From CAYMUN01 sp964440265 (GTDB taxonomy: Bacteria; Patescibacteriota; Saccharimonadia; Saccharimonadales; UBA4665): a stretch of DNA of 31,075 nt. The number at the start of each line of letters is the position of its first letter. Position 1 is the stretch's first letter. Made by a program: the position numbers and the translations under genes. Of the stretch, positions 7,074 through 14,360 are shown piece by piece. Under the pieces are notes generated by a model. That model did no database searches and was not told the origin of the DNA. It saw nothing but the letters and a program-made list of their open reading frames with translations. The stretch covers positions 1 through 31,075 of the forward strand of contig CAYTRU010000006.1 of the NCBI GenBank assembly GCA_964440265.1. Reading direction: 5' to 3'.

Positions 7074-7115
7074 TTAACGAACTGAAGCCCCAAGCTTGGT
7101 GCGCTTGGACTTCAT
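7074..7115 (-). CDS. Possible 13-residue leader peptide
   Basis: Inside the leader RNA, ATG at 7115 to TAA at 7074-7076 encodes MKSKRTKLGASVR, five of 13 residues Lys/Arg. The ORF spans the P1 hairpin whose 3' arm forms the alternative antiterminator, so a ribosome on it would change the folding. This is the geometry of peptide-coupled attenuation. No clear Shine-Dalgarno precedes it, so it may be chance. Confidence 0.25.
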   Translation of the reverse strand: MKSKRTKLGASVR

Positions 7116-7151
7116 GGTAAGTGATTCTTTCGGTAACTGCATAACAATAGC

Positions 7152-7180
7152 ATTATAGACATCTTACGGCTCTTTGTCAA
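7152..7180 (-). promoter_or_regulatory. Consensus sigma70 promoter of the leader RNA
   Basis: Minus strand: TTGACA (7175-7180), 17-base spacer, TATAAT (7152-7157). Both hexamers match consensus exactly, the best promoter in the window. It lies just downstream of the acs stop and drives the leader RNA and, on read-through, the GNAT-deacetylase pair. Confidence 0.85.
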
Positions 7181-7200
7181 GCAAATTATGTATGGTCTGG

Positions 7201-8955
7201 CTAGTAGTTTTCTAGAGTAGAGGTATCACCGATGGGTAGGCCCAACTCTTGGGCTTTGAGTATGCGGCGCATGATCTTACCGGAGCGCGTTTTCGGCAGC
7301 TTGTCGATGAAGGCGATCTCGCGCGGGTAGGCATGGCCAGCCAAGTGCTGTTTGACGTGCAGACGAAGCTTTTCTTTGAGCTCATCATCTTGAACTACAC
7401 CTGGTTTCGTGACCACAAAGGCCTTGATGATTTCACCCCGCAACTCATCTGGTTTGCCGATAACACCGGCTTCAATAACGTCTGGGTAGCTCACGAGAGC
7501 GCTTTCTACCTCAAAGGGCCCAATTCGCTCTCCGGAGGTCATGATGACGTCATCGACTCTGCCAAAGAACCAGAAATAGCCGTCTTTGTCTTGCATGGCA
7601 GCATCCCCGGAAATGTACCATTCACCCTTAAAGTACGAGTCAAATTTTTCTTGATTGTGCCAGATGGTTTTCATCAGTGAAGAGACGCTCGAGGCTTTGA
7701 GTGCCAGGTTGCCCTCTTCGCCGATTGGTACCGGCTGGCCATCATCGTCGATAATCGCCGCTTCGATACCAGGGAGGGGCTTGCCCATCGAGCCAGGTTT
7801 GATATCGAGTGCCGGGTAGTTGGTGATACTGATAGCGCCGAGCTCTGTTTGCCACCACGTATCGTGAAAAGCCAGGCCGAAGGCCTCCAGACCCCACCAA
7901 ATTGCTTCAGGATTTAAGGGCTCGCCAACACTGCAGAGGTGACGCAAGCTAGAAAGATCGTACTTCTTCGGCTGGGTTGGTGCGGCCATCAGCATACGGA
8001 TGGCCGTCGGCGCTGAGTACCAAACAGTGACTTTATAATCACGCAGAACCCCATACCAGGTTTCTGCACTGAAACGACCCTCGTACACTACCGAAGTACC
8101 ACCGAGCCCCCAGATACCTAAAACGCCGTAGACTACCCCAGTTACCCAGCCTAAATCCGCCGTGCACCAATAGATATCACTATCTTGAATATCGAGAACG
8201 TATTTGGTGCTAGTAAGGGCCTGTAAAATGTCCTTGTGGCTGTGCACGACACCTTTGGGCTTGCCCGTTGTGCCCGAGGTATAAAGCATGTACGAATACT
8301 CGTCAGGCTGCATGTGAACGATTTCGAAGTCCGAGCTAGCCCTAGCCATTTCTTGATCATAATAACTAATATCATCGGCCTGTGGTTGGGTTTTGGCGCC
8401 ACGTTCCACGATGATGATTTTCTCTAAATGAGGCAAATCTTTTTGAATGTTTTTGATGCGCGGATAGAGATCAGCATTAGTGATAATGACTTTTGCTTCG
8501 CTGTCGGCCAGGCGGTCCAGCAGGGCCATCTCCTGAAAAGCCGCAAACATCGTGCCAACGATAGCGCCAAGCTTCAAAATCCCCAGGAAAGCCACGTAGC
8601 GTTCCGGAATCGGTGGCAAAAAGATAAACACCCGGTCACCCTTGACCACATCCTGCGTGGCCAGCACATTAGCAAATTTATCGGTTAGCTGTTTCAAATC
8701 AGCAAAACTGTATTGTTCTTTTGCACCCTCGGCACCTTCCCATAGTAGGGCAGCCTTATCTTTGCGAGCTCCCTCGGCGTGTCGGTCAACACAGTTGTAA
8801 GCGATGTTTAACGTGCCATCGGGGAAAAAATCCACTAGTTCGCGGCCAGCTGCTTCCCATGAAAAATCTTGATAGGCTTGATCGTAATCTAGCAAGTTAG
8901 GCTTTATGGAAGTCTTGTCTATAGCTTTTGGGATTATAGCGGGTTGATCACTCAT
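7201..8955 (-). CDS. acsA: Acetyl-CoA synthetase (AMP-forming)
   Basis: 584-residue ANL-superfamily enzyme: acetate + ATP + CoA to acetyl-CoA + AMP + PPi. Visible motifs are the P-loop YTSGTTGKPKGVVHSH (about 225-240), WWQTELGAISITNYP in the adenylate/acyl pocket, the hinge region GRVDDVIMTSGERIGP, and the C-terminal LPKTRSGKIMRR with the catalytic Lys at about 560. That Lys is the residue acetylated and silenced by GNATs in Bacillus, Salmonella and others. Size and motifs fit the shorter AcsA type (Bacillus, ~570) rather than the 650-residue Acs. The ATG overlaps the phosphoketolase stop (ATGA), so the two are one operon. Downstream lie a GNAT and an HDAC-like deacetylase, plausible modifiers of this enzyme. 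Another short-chain acid could be the substrate, but acetate fits the context best. Confidence 0.93.
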   Translation of the reverse strand: MSDQPAIIPKAIDKTSIKPNLLDYDQAYQDFSWEAAGRELVDFFPDGTLNIAYNCVDRHAEGARKDKAALLWEGAEGAKEQYSFADLKQLTDKFANVLATQDVVKGDRVFIFLPPIPERYVAFLGILKLGAIVGTMFAAFQEMALLDRLADSEAKVIITNADLYPRIKNIQKDLPHLEKIIIVERGAKTQPQADDISYYDQEMARASSDFEIVHMQPDEYSYMLYTSGTTGKPKGVVHSHKDILQALTSTKYVLDIQDSDIYWCTADLGWVTGVVYGVLGIWGLGGTSVVYEGRFSAETWYGVLRDYKVTVWYSAPTAIRMLMAAPTQPKKYDLSSLRHLCSVGEPLNPEAIWWGLEAFGLAFHDTWWQTELGAISITNYPALDIKPGSMGKPLPGIEAAIIDDDGQPVPIGEEGNLALKASSVSSLMKTIWHNQEKFDSYFKGEWYISGDAAMQDKDGYFWFFGRVDDVIMTSGERIGPFEVESALVSYPDVIEAGVIGKPDELRGEIIKAFVVTKPGVVQDDELKEKLRLHVKQHLAGHAYPREIAFIDKLPKTRSGKIMRRILKAQELGLPIGDTSTLENY

Positions 8956-11555
8956 GCGACAGCAGCCTCCTGACTTTGGTGTTCTCTAATATCAACTTTC
9001 ATAATACATTGGTTGGTAACCATGAGTAAGCCATAATCTTCGGCAAATTCTTCGGCTTCATGGCTATTGGCACCTTCGGCCAACCACACAGTACGGATAC
9101 CGCCCCTCTCAACAACTTCACGGAGGTGTGACACCACGTCAGTCGGTTTGCGAAAAATATCGACGATATCGATATGTATGCTCAGGGGAATATCGAGTAG
9201 AGTATCGTAGGCAGTTTCGCCCAGTACTTTATTGACCTTAGGATTAATCGGAATGATCCGATAGCCCTTGTCTTGAAAGTAGCGGGCTACCCGATGGCTG
9301 TAGCGCCGGTCATCGTCGGATAGGCCGATGAAGGCAATCGTCTTGGCCTGCTCCAGAATAGCAGCATGCTGAACGGTGATGGCGTCAACTTTGATCGGCA
9401 GATCACCGGCCCATTGCCAGTTTTCGATCTCGGCTGGATCAGCACCAACACGCTTGATGTAGGCGTTATGCTCCTGCAATGCTTTTTGGTAACGATCGAC
9501 CAGTTGCTGGGCTTTATCATCATCGATTACTTGATCATGGGCTGCGGTGGTGATAATTTCCATCGCCAGATGGTAACGGTCCGTTTGATTACGAATCTGC
9601 ATATCGAAAGGTGTGGTGGTGCCACCCTCTTCTCGGTAGCCGTGCACTGAAAAACGTTGTGGGTTACGCACATCAAACAGCATGCTTTTGAGCGTCTCGG
9701 GGTAGCCATGAAAGGTTACTATCACTGGCTTATCGACCGTGAAGTACTTTTCGGCATCCGGAATTTGGGGGTGAAAGGCATCATCGCAACCGCAGGCCGC
9801 TTGCAAGCGAAGCATATTGACGAAACGAAGGCGGATTTCCGGTACAGCCTGCTTGACCAGCTCGATAGCAGCTAAGGCCTCTTTGGTTACATAATCGCCA
9901 ATGCCGACTATCACTACCTGAGGATTTTTATCGCTAGCAAACTCCCAGACGCTCAAACCGTCACGCAAAGTGTCCTTTGCTTGCTGGTAGGTGAGCCAGC
10001 GCGGTTCAGGCGTCTTGCCGGCAGTGATGATATTCATCTGATTTTTTGAACTCATAGTTTCTTCCATAACGGCCAGCATACTATTGTCGTCGACAGGGAA
10101 GTAGGCTTTGATAAAGTCGTTGTGCTTTTCCAGCATGCCGGATACGAAGCTGGGGTTTTGGTGCGAGTAGCCATTGTGCTCCTGACGCCANNNNNNNNNN
10201 NNNNNNNNNNNNNNNNNNNNNNNNNNNNNNNNNNNNNNNNNNNNNNNNNNNNNNNNNNNNNNNNNNNNNNNNNNNNNNNNNNNNNNNNNNTCATCCAGGC
10301 GATTGGAATACGTTTCGTCGGGCGACATCAGGCGCAAATTTTTAGCTTTGGCATTGAGAGCAAACAACTCCTTGAGGTAACCGCCAGCCATGCGCATGGC
10401 ATTGGACTGGATGACACCGGGCTGCTCCAGAGTTTTTTCTAGCTGCATAGAATCTGGCAAAACAAGTGCCTTGTAGTTATGTCCGAACATATGCGGGTTA
10501 TCGCCCATGCGCAGCTTTTCAGGCGGAATCAGGTCAAGAATATCCTGGACAAAGCCGGTTTCCTTACTAAATAGCTCTTCAAATTTATACGATCGCAGCC
10601 AGCCTTCCAGCGCCGCCAATTCCTCGTCGTCGCTGCGCACCGTTGGCATCACAACTTGATGCGACCGCAAGGTGCCCTCGATGGTTTCGCCGCGAATTTC
10701 TTTGATGGTCGTCCAGCCCTTGAGGCTTTTAAACAGGATCATCGGCCAGCGTGGGGAGAATTCTTCGCCAGCGCGAGCCCGTTGCTGGATATCGGCAATA
10801 CGCTGATAACAGGTTTCCATGGTTTCTGGCATCTGGCGATATAGTTCATCGTCACTGCCACTAACAATAAATGGCTCATAGCCGTAACCGCTAAAGAGTT
10901 CAGTCAACTCCTGGTCACTCATTCGACCAAAAATAGTCGGACCGGAAATCTTCGTGCCATTGAGGTGCATAATCGGTAACACTGCACCACTGGTTGCCGG
11001 ATCAACCAGCTTATTAGTGTGCCAGGCGGCAGCAATGGCACCAGTTTCAGCCTCGCCGTCACCGATCAGACAGATGGCTAGCAGATCAGGATTATCGAGT
11101 ACTGAGCCATAAGCCGAAGCCAACGAGTAGCCCAGCTCGCCGCCCTCCAGGATCAGCCCAGGTGTCTCTGGGCTGCAATGGCTAGAAAAACCGTAGGGCC
11201 AGGCGAACATTTTACTGATATAGCCAATGCCCTTGGCATCTAGTGTGGCCTGGTCATAATACTTCTCTAGGGTGCCTTCCATAAACAGATTAGCCTGCAA
11301 TCCTGGCATACCATGACCACCTCCTAGTACAAAGACGGCTTCCAAATCATGCTTTTTAATGAGTTGGTTTGCATGTGCGTAGACAAAATTTATACCAGGG
11401 CAAGTCCCCCAGTGACCAAACAGTTTTGGCTTAATGTCTTCTGAGCGCAGCGGCCGCTCCAGCAGGAAATTGTCTTGCAAATAAATCTGCGTTACCGATA
11501 AGTAGTTAGCGGCGCGTACATACTTTTGAACTTTGGCAATATCGTCTGTCTGCAT
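8952..11555 (-). CDS. xfp: Phosphoketolase fused to a C-terminal CoA-binding (YccU-like) domain; gene interrupted by an assembly gap
   Basis: Thiamine-diphosphate enzyme splitting xylulose-5-P (and often fructose-6-P) with phosphate into acetyl-P and glyceraldehyde-3-P (or erythrose-4-P). Seen: FGHWGTCPGINFVYAH (46-61), GGGHGMPGLQANLFMEG, the ThDP/Mg motif GDGEAETG (165-172), LNGTKISGPTIFGR, and WRQEHNGYSHQNP after the gap. The last ~131 residues (about 737-867) form a separate Rossmann domain, beginning IAFIGLSDDDRRYSHRVARY and containing RIIPINPK, VDIVDIFRKP and a final CIMKVD, which match the CoA_binding_2/YccU family normally found as a standalone protein. The 100 N remove the segment between SNRLD and WRQEH; homologues have roughly 95-100 residues there, so ~60-65 codons are missing. 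The start ATG follows GAGGG and a CTGACA-17-TATAAT promoter. It heads an operon with acsA. Confidence 0.93.
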   Translation of the reverse strand: MQTDDIAKVQKYVRAANYLSVTQIYLQDNFLLERPLRSEDIKPKLFGHWGTCPGINFVYAHANQLIKKHDLEAVFVLGGGHGMPGLQANLFMEGTLEKYYDQATLDAKGIGYISKMFAWPYGFSSHCSPETPGLILEGGELGYSLASAYGSVLDNPDLLAICLIGDGEAETGAIAAAWHTNKLVDPATSGAVLPIMHLNGTKISGPTIFGRMSDQELTELFSGYGYEPFIVSGSDDELYRQMPETMETCYQRIADIQQRARAGEEFSPRWPMILFKSLKGWTTIKEIRGETIEGTLRSHQVVMPTVRSDDEELAALEGWLRSYKFEELFSKETGFVQDILDLIPPEKLRMGDNPHMFGHNYKALVLPDSMQLEKTLEQPGVIQSNAMRMAGGYLKELFALNAKAKNLRLMSPDETYSNRLDXXXXXXXXXXXXXXXXXXXXXXXXXXXXXXXXXXWRQEHNGYSHQNPSFVSGMLEKHNDFIKAYFPVDDNSMLAVMEETMSSKNQMNIITAGKTPEPRWLTYQQAKDTLRDGLSVWEFASDKNPQVVIVGIGDYVTKEALAAIELVKQAVPEIRLRFVNMLRLQAACGCDDAFHPQIPDAEKYFTVDKPVIVTFHGYPETLKSMLFDVRNPQRFSVHGYREEGGTTTPFDMQIRNQTDRYHLAMEIITTAAHDQVIDDDKAQQLVDRYQKALQEHNAYIKRVGADPAEIENWQWAGDLPIKVDAITVQHAAILEQAKTIAFIGLSDDDRRYSHRVARYFQDKGYRIIPINPKVNKVLGETAYDTLLDIPLSIHIDIVDIFRKPTDVVSHLREVVERGGIRTVWLAEGANSHEAEEFAEDYGLLMVTNQCIMKVDIREHQSQEAAVA
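10191..10290. other. Assembly gap (100 N) inside the phosphoketolase gene
   Basis: Exactly 100 N, the usual placeholder for a gap of unknown size. The frame stays open across it, but the protein context needs about 290 bases here, so the true gap is probably longer. Confidence 0.95.
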
Positions 11556-11584
11556 GCATCCCTCATTTGCTAGTACTTTATTTG

Positions 11585-11613
11585 ATTATAACCTGTGCTG
11601 CCGATTGTGTCAG
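11585..11613 (-). promoter_or_regulatory. Promoter of the phosphoketolase-acsA operon
   Basis: Minus strand: CTGACA (11608-11613), 17-base spacer, TATAAT (11585-11590). It gives a ~22-nt leader containing GAGGG about 5-9 bases before the ATG at 11555. Near-consensus, consistent with high expression. Confidence 0.75.
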
Positions 11614-11633
11614 TAGGCATTTAGCATTACTAC

Positions 11634-12230
11634 TTAGCCTCCCGCAGACTGAGCCAGGGCTAGCACTTCGGCGACAGACAGCACCATGGTGATGCGAGTT
11701 TGATCACGGGCCACTTCATGATAACCGAATTTGGTGTAGACGGCAGCCGCGGCCGCATTAGAGACGTCTGTCTGCAGCCAGAGGCCGTTGATGTTCTCAC
11801 CGCGAGCCTGTTTACGCTGCACAGCTAGTCGCAAGCTTTGCCCCATAAAGGGAAGCGCGAGATGGTGACCGGCATACCCCTCATATAAACGAATAGCAAG
11901 AGTTTCCTTAGGCATTTCAGGCATCACCATATCGATAGGAAAAGGTTCTTGGCCGTACCACATGATACCTGCCAAATCGCGGTCAGGCCCCAGCAACCAG
12001 TGGATTTCGCGACCTTTGGCCAGCCATCGCTTCAGCATTGCCGTGTCACCGAAGCGCTTCTTGGCATCATTGGGGGTATACTTGAGGATATTGGATTCGT
12101 GAGATTTTTGGATGAGCTGTTGTTCCAGTTCTGGGTCAGCACCAACTGCCAGATACTCGATAAACGGCTGCAAAGCAACATCAGCCGCTACAAGCTGCAA
12201 GCTATTCTGGGCGGGTGATGGCGATTTCAT
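11634..12230 (-). CDS. GNAT-family N-acetyltransferase, 198 residues
   Basis: GNAT-fold acetyltransferase. The core is seen as strands IHWLLGPDRDLAGIMWYGQE (about 76-95), then LAIRLYEGYAGHHLALPFMGQSLRLAV (motif A region; the usual R-G-x-G-x-A is degenerate as AGHHLALP), and GLWLQTDVSNAAAAAVYTKFGYHEVAR (motif B: N-x-x-A-x-x-x-Y-x-K-x-G-Y/F), which is the strongest evidence. Substrate unknown. Its ATG overlaps the mutase stop (TAATG), so the two are translationally coupled. The pairing with a GlmM-like mutase raises an amino-sugar acetylation possibility (GlcN-1-P is acetylated next in UDP-GlcNAc synthesis), but the enzyme is not GlmU and this is speculation. It is followed by the promoter of the phosphoketolase operon with no terminator visible. 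Confidence 0.82.
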   Translation of the reverse strand: MKSPSPAQNSLQLVAADVALQPFIEYLAVGADPELEQQLIQKSHESNILKYTPNDAKKRFGDTAMLKRWLAKGREIHWLLGPDRDLAGIMWYGQEPFPIDMVMPEMPKETLAIRLYEGYAGHHLALPFMGQSLRLAVQRKQARGENINGLWLQTDVSNAAAAAVYTKFGYHEVARDQTRITMVLSVAEVLALAQSAGG

Positions 12231-13549
12231 TATGTAAGTTTTTCCTGTAAAGCTAGCAGTAAATCTTCCAATTGCTGGGCTACGGCTGGCGCACGCTCGT
12301 CGGCGTCAGCCGCTTCAACCATTACTCTGGCTTTCGGCTCAGTGCCAGATGGACGAATACTAATGCGCCCATTCTCTCCGAGAGCAGTGGTTTGGGTAGC
12401 TATAAATGCTGTCACGTCAGGATGCTGCAACAAGCTTTTGTCGGTGAGCGATATATTGACCAAGCGCTGTGGCAGTAGTTCTAGTTCATCACGCCACGCC
12501 GCTAGGTTTTTACCCGAGTCTTGGACTGCCTTGAAGATCTGCAGGGCGGCTAGCATGCCGTCGCCGGTAGCTGCATGCTGCAGCAGTATGATATGACCGC
12601 TTTGTTCGCCACCCAGCGTCAGGCCAGTCTGTGCTAAACCGGCCAAAACATAACGATCACCAACGGCCGTCCTATGCAAGGCAATGCCGTGTTTTTTCAA
12701 AGCGACTTCCAATCCTTGGTTACTCATAATAGTGGCTACCACGCCGGAGTGCCCGCCTGTTACAGCTAGAATATATAACAGATGATCGCCACTAAGCGGC
12801 CGCCCTTGTTCGTCGATCAATACCAGCCGATCCCCATCGCCATCAAAAGCTGCACCGACAGTCACTTCAGCCTCTTTTGTCACTATCTCCTGGATCGTTG
12901 TGGTATCGGTAGCCCCGCAGTGCAGGTTTATATTGCGTCCGTCAGGCTGATCAAAGAGGGGCACTACGCTAGCACCTAACTTGCTAAACACGCGAGCGGC
13001 AATGCCACTGGTAGCACCATTGGCAGTATCGAGAGCAACGCTAAACGTCTGCAACGAAGTGCCCTCACAGCTGGCGATCAGGAAATTTTCATAATCCGCT
13101 AGGCGAATACTACCAGTTGAGGCCTGACCGGTACCGCGCTCCGGGATGACGCTATTGATTAACTTATTCAGGCCGGCCTCAATATCGTCGGATAGTTTAC
13201 TACCCTCGCCGGTAAAGACTTTGATGCCATTATCAGTGTATAGATTATGGCTCGCTGTAATCATGATCCCAGCTACTGCATCACATTGGCGGGTCAAGTA
13301 AGCCAGCCCCGGAGTAGGTATCACGCTTAGGTTTTCAACGTGGACACCCATGCCAATCAGACCAGCCGTAACGGCGGCGGCTAGCTGGGGGGAAGACTCA
13401 CGCGGATCATAACCTATCAATACCAAATCTCCAGGTTTCGTAAAGTAGGCAGCGATGGCTTTCCCGACTTGCAGGGCACCAGTATCGTCTAGTGGATACT
13501 GCCCGGCTCGGCCACGAATACCGTCAGTTCCAAATAGTGCTCTATGCAT
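12230..13549 (-). CDS. glmM: Phosphoglucosamine mutase-like phosphohexomutase
   Basis: 439-residue alpha-D-phosphohexomutase, GlmM-like. Motifs in order: FGTDGIRGRAG (6-16), the phosphoserine loop TASHNLYTDNGIK (S at about 100; the usual ASHNP has Leu for Pro), the Mg loop FDGDGDR, the sugar-specificity loop GGEQSGHI, and the phosphate-binding RPSGTEPKARVM. TDGIRG plus GEQSGHI point to GlmM (GlcN-6-P to GlcN-1-P for peptidoglycan), but given its place beside pentose-phosphate genes a phosphoglucomutase or phosphomannomutase role cannot be excluded. A TATAAT ends six bases before the ATG, so this gene looks leaderless and separately transcribed from the lactonase gene upstream. It is coupled to the GNAT downstream. 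Confidence 0.85.
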   Translation of the reverse strand: MHRALFGTDGIRGRAGQYPLDDTGALQVGKAIAAYFTKPGDLVLIGYDPRESSPQLAAAVTAGLIGMGVHVENLSVIPTPGLAYLTRQCDAVAGIMITASHNLYTDNGIKVFTGEGSKLSDDIEAGLNKLINSVIPERGTGQASTGSIRLADYENFLIASCEGTSLQTFSVALDTANGATSGIAARVFSKLGASVVPLFDQPDGRNINLHCGATDTTTIQEIVTKEAEVTVGAAFDGDGDRLVLIDEQGRPLSGDHLLYILAVTGGHSGVVATIMSNQGLEVALKKHGIALHRTAVGDRYVLAGLAQTGLTLGGEQSGHIILLQHAATGDGMLAALQIFKAVQDSGKNLAAWRDELELLPQRLVNISLTDKSLLQHPDVTAFIATQTTALGENGRISIRPSGTEPKARVMVEAADADERAPAVAQQLEDLLLALQEKLT

Positions 13550-13555
13550 GGGTGC

Positions 13556-13561
13556 ATTATA
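13556..13561 (-). promoter_or_regulatory. -10 TATAAT, leaderless, for the mutase gene
   Basis: Minus strand TATAAT followed by six bases and ATG at 13549, so +1 coincides with the start codon. No -35 match at the right distance. Confidence 0.6.
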
Positions 13562-13582
13562 CTATGACGTCAAAAAAGAAGG

Positions 13583-14314
13583 TTAGGCCTGGCCAGCGGA
13601 TCCAGCATCAAGCAACCAAGTCACTAGACCACCCGCGGCCTCGATAGTTTGTACGGCCTGCACAATGGGCAAGCTAGTGTCACCCCGTAAAGCACGAGCC
13701 GTAATCCCAGCCTTAGCACTGCCAGCGACCATAATGAGGCAAGTTTCGACACCTTGCAGCGCTCGTAAAGTTAGACTAATGCGATCAGGTGGCGGCTTGG
13801 GCGCATTATGAACAGCCGTCACCAGCGATCTAGGCGACATCATGCCAGTATCGGCAGGGAAGAGCGATAGCGTATGGCCATCCTCACCCATACCCAGCCA
13901 GATATGGTCGAGACGGGGTATGCCCGGCAGTTTCTGTGGTAGCCGTAAAAGTGTCTGCTGATAGTGCTCGGCAGCGGCTTCCGATGAGAGTGTCATATCT
14001 GGCGGTAAGACATTAGTCTCAGGTATAGGCAGATGCTCTAGCAAAGTAGTCTGGGCCTGCCCCCAATTGGAGTCTGGCTGATCGGCAGCTACACAACGTT
14101 CGTCCCCCATAGCGACATAGACATTCTGCCAGTCCACTGTATCGTGATAATACCTAGCGAGCTCCCGGTAAACGTGGGCAGGCGCCGTACCACCAGCTAA
14201 AACCCAGACAGCTTGTTCGTGGGCGGTTATGGCACTATTTAAACTCTGGCAGGTAATTGCCGCCGCAGCTCGAGCAATCGCCGGTAAATCTTTTTCGATT
14301 TGAACTGTCGCCAT
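13583..14314 (-). CDS. pgl: 6-phosphogluconolactonase (DevB type)
   Basis: Hydrolyses 6-phosphoglucono-delta-lactone to 6-phosphogluconate in the oxidative pentose-phosphate pathway. 243 residues, typical of the DevB/SOL family (~230-250), related to the glucosamine-6-phosphate isomerase fold. Seen: WVLAGGTAPAHVYRELA near the N-terminus (phosphate loop), WQNVYVAMGDERCV with the conserved GDER, SNWGQA, and HIWLGMGEDGHTLSLFP with the catalytic G-x-G-x-D-G-H. I chose ATG at 14314 (MATVQIEK) over an in-frame GTG at 14329 because GGAGGGG sits about 6-8 bases upstream of the ATG. It diverges from gnd, the next enzyme in the pathway; both use one symmetric -10 element. glucose-6-phosphate dehydrogenase is not in the window. 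Confidence 0.92.
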   Translation of the reverse strand: MATVQIEKDLPAIARAAAAITCQSLNSAITAHEQAVWVLAGGTAPAHVYRELARYYHDTVDWQNVYVAMGDERCVAADQPDSNWGQAQTTLLEHLPIPETNVLPPDMTLSSEAAAEHYQQTLLRLPQKLPGIPRLDHIWLGMGEDGHTLSLFPADTGMMSPRSLVTAVHNAPKPPPDRISLTLRALQGVETCLIMVAGSAKAGITARALRGDTSLPIVQAVQTIEAAGGLVTWLLDAGSAGQA

Positions 14315-14345
14315 CGCTCCCCTCCTCACAAGTAGTGCAAAGTCC

Positions 14346-14358
14346 TATATACTATATA
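14346..14358. promoter_or_regulatory. Symmetric divergent -10 shared by pgl and gnd
   Basis: TATATACTATATA is a palindrome except for its centre base. Plus strand: TATACT (14348-14353) ends seven bases before the gnd ATG, so gnd is leaderless. Minus strand: TATAGT (14351-14356) would give pgl a ~30-nt leader carrying GGAGGGG. One element can therefore drive both genes, probably in competition. Confidence 0.65.
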
Positions 14359-14360
14359 CC

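Larger units (their letters stand above)
7021..7145 (-). ncRNA. Candidate attenuator/riboswitch leader RNA of the GNAT-deacetylase operon
   Basis: A consensus sigma70 promoter (7152-7180) would start a ~125-nt RNA that ends at the intrinsic terminator 7021-7049, about 28 bases before the GNAT ATG. Three stem-loops can be drawn. P1 at 7083-7114 has TGAAG/CTTCA and CCAAGC/GCTTGG around a 7-base loop. P2 is TTAATG (7072-7077) with CATTAA (7055-7060). P3 is the terminator. The 3' arm of P1 holds TGGGGCTT (7085-7092), which can instead pair over eight positions with AGGCCCCA (7040-7047) in the terminator's 5' arm. P1+terminator and the alternative antiterminator therefore exclude each other. I do not recognise a known riboswitch class. 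It may also be a free small RNA. Structure is by eye only. Confidence 0.6.

Noticed and set aside
7249..7680. 143-residue plus-strand ORF
   Set aside because: Antisense to the C-terminal part of acetyl-CoA synthetase, no promoter or Shine-Dalgarno; shadow frame.
10052..10442. ORFs on both strands running through the 100-N gap
   Set aside because: They exist only because N codons are not stops; they are shadows of phosphoketolase.
14315..14329. GTG start five codons upstream for 6-phosphogluconolactonase
   Set aside because: The bases between are the Shine-Dalgarno GGAGGGG of the ATG at 14314; the family aligns from that ATG.
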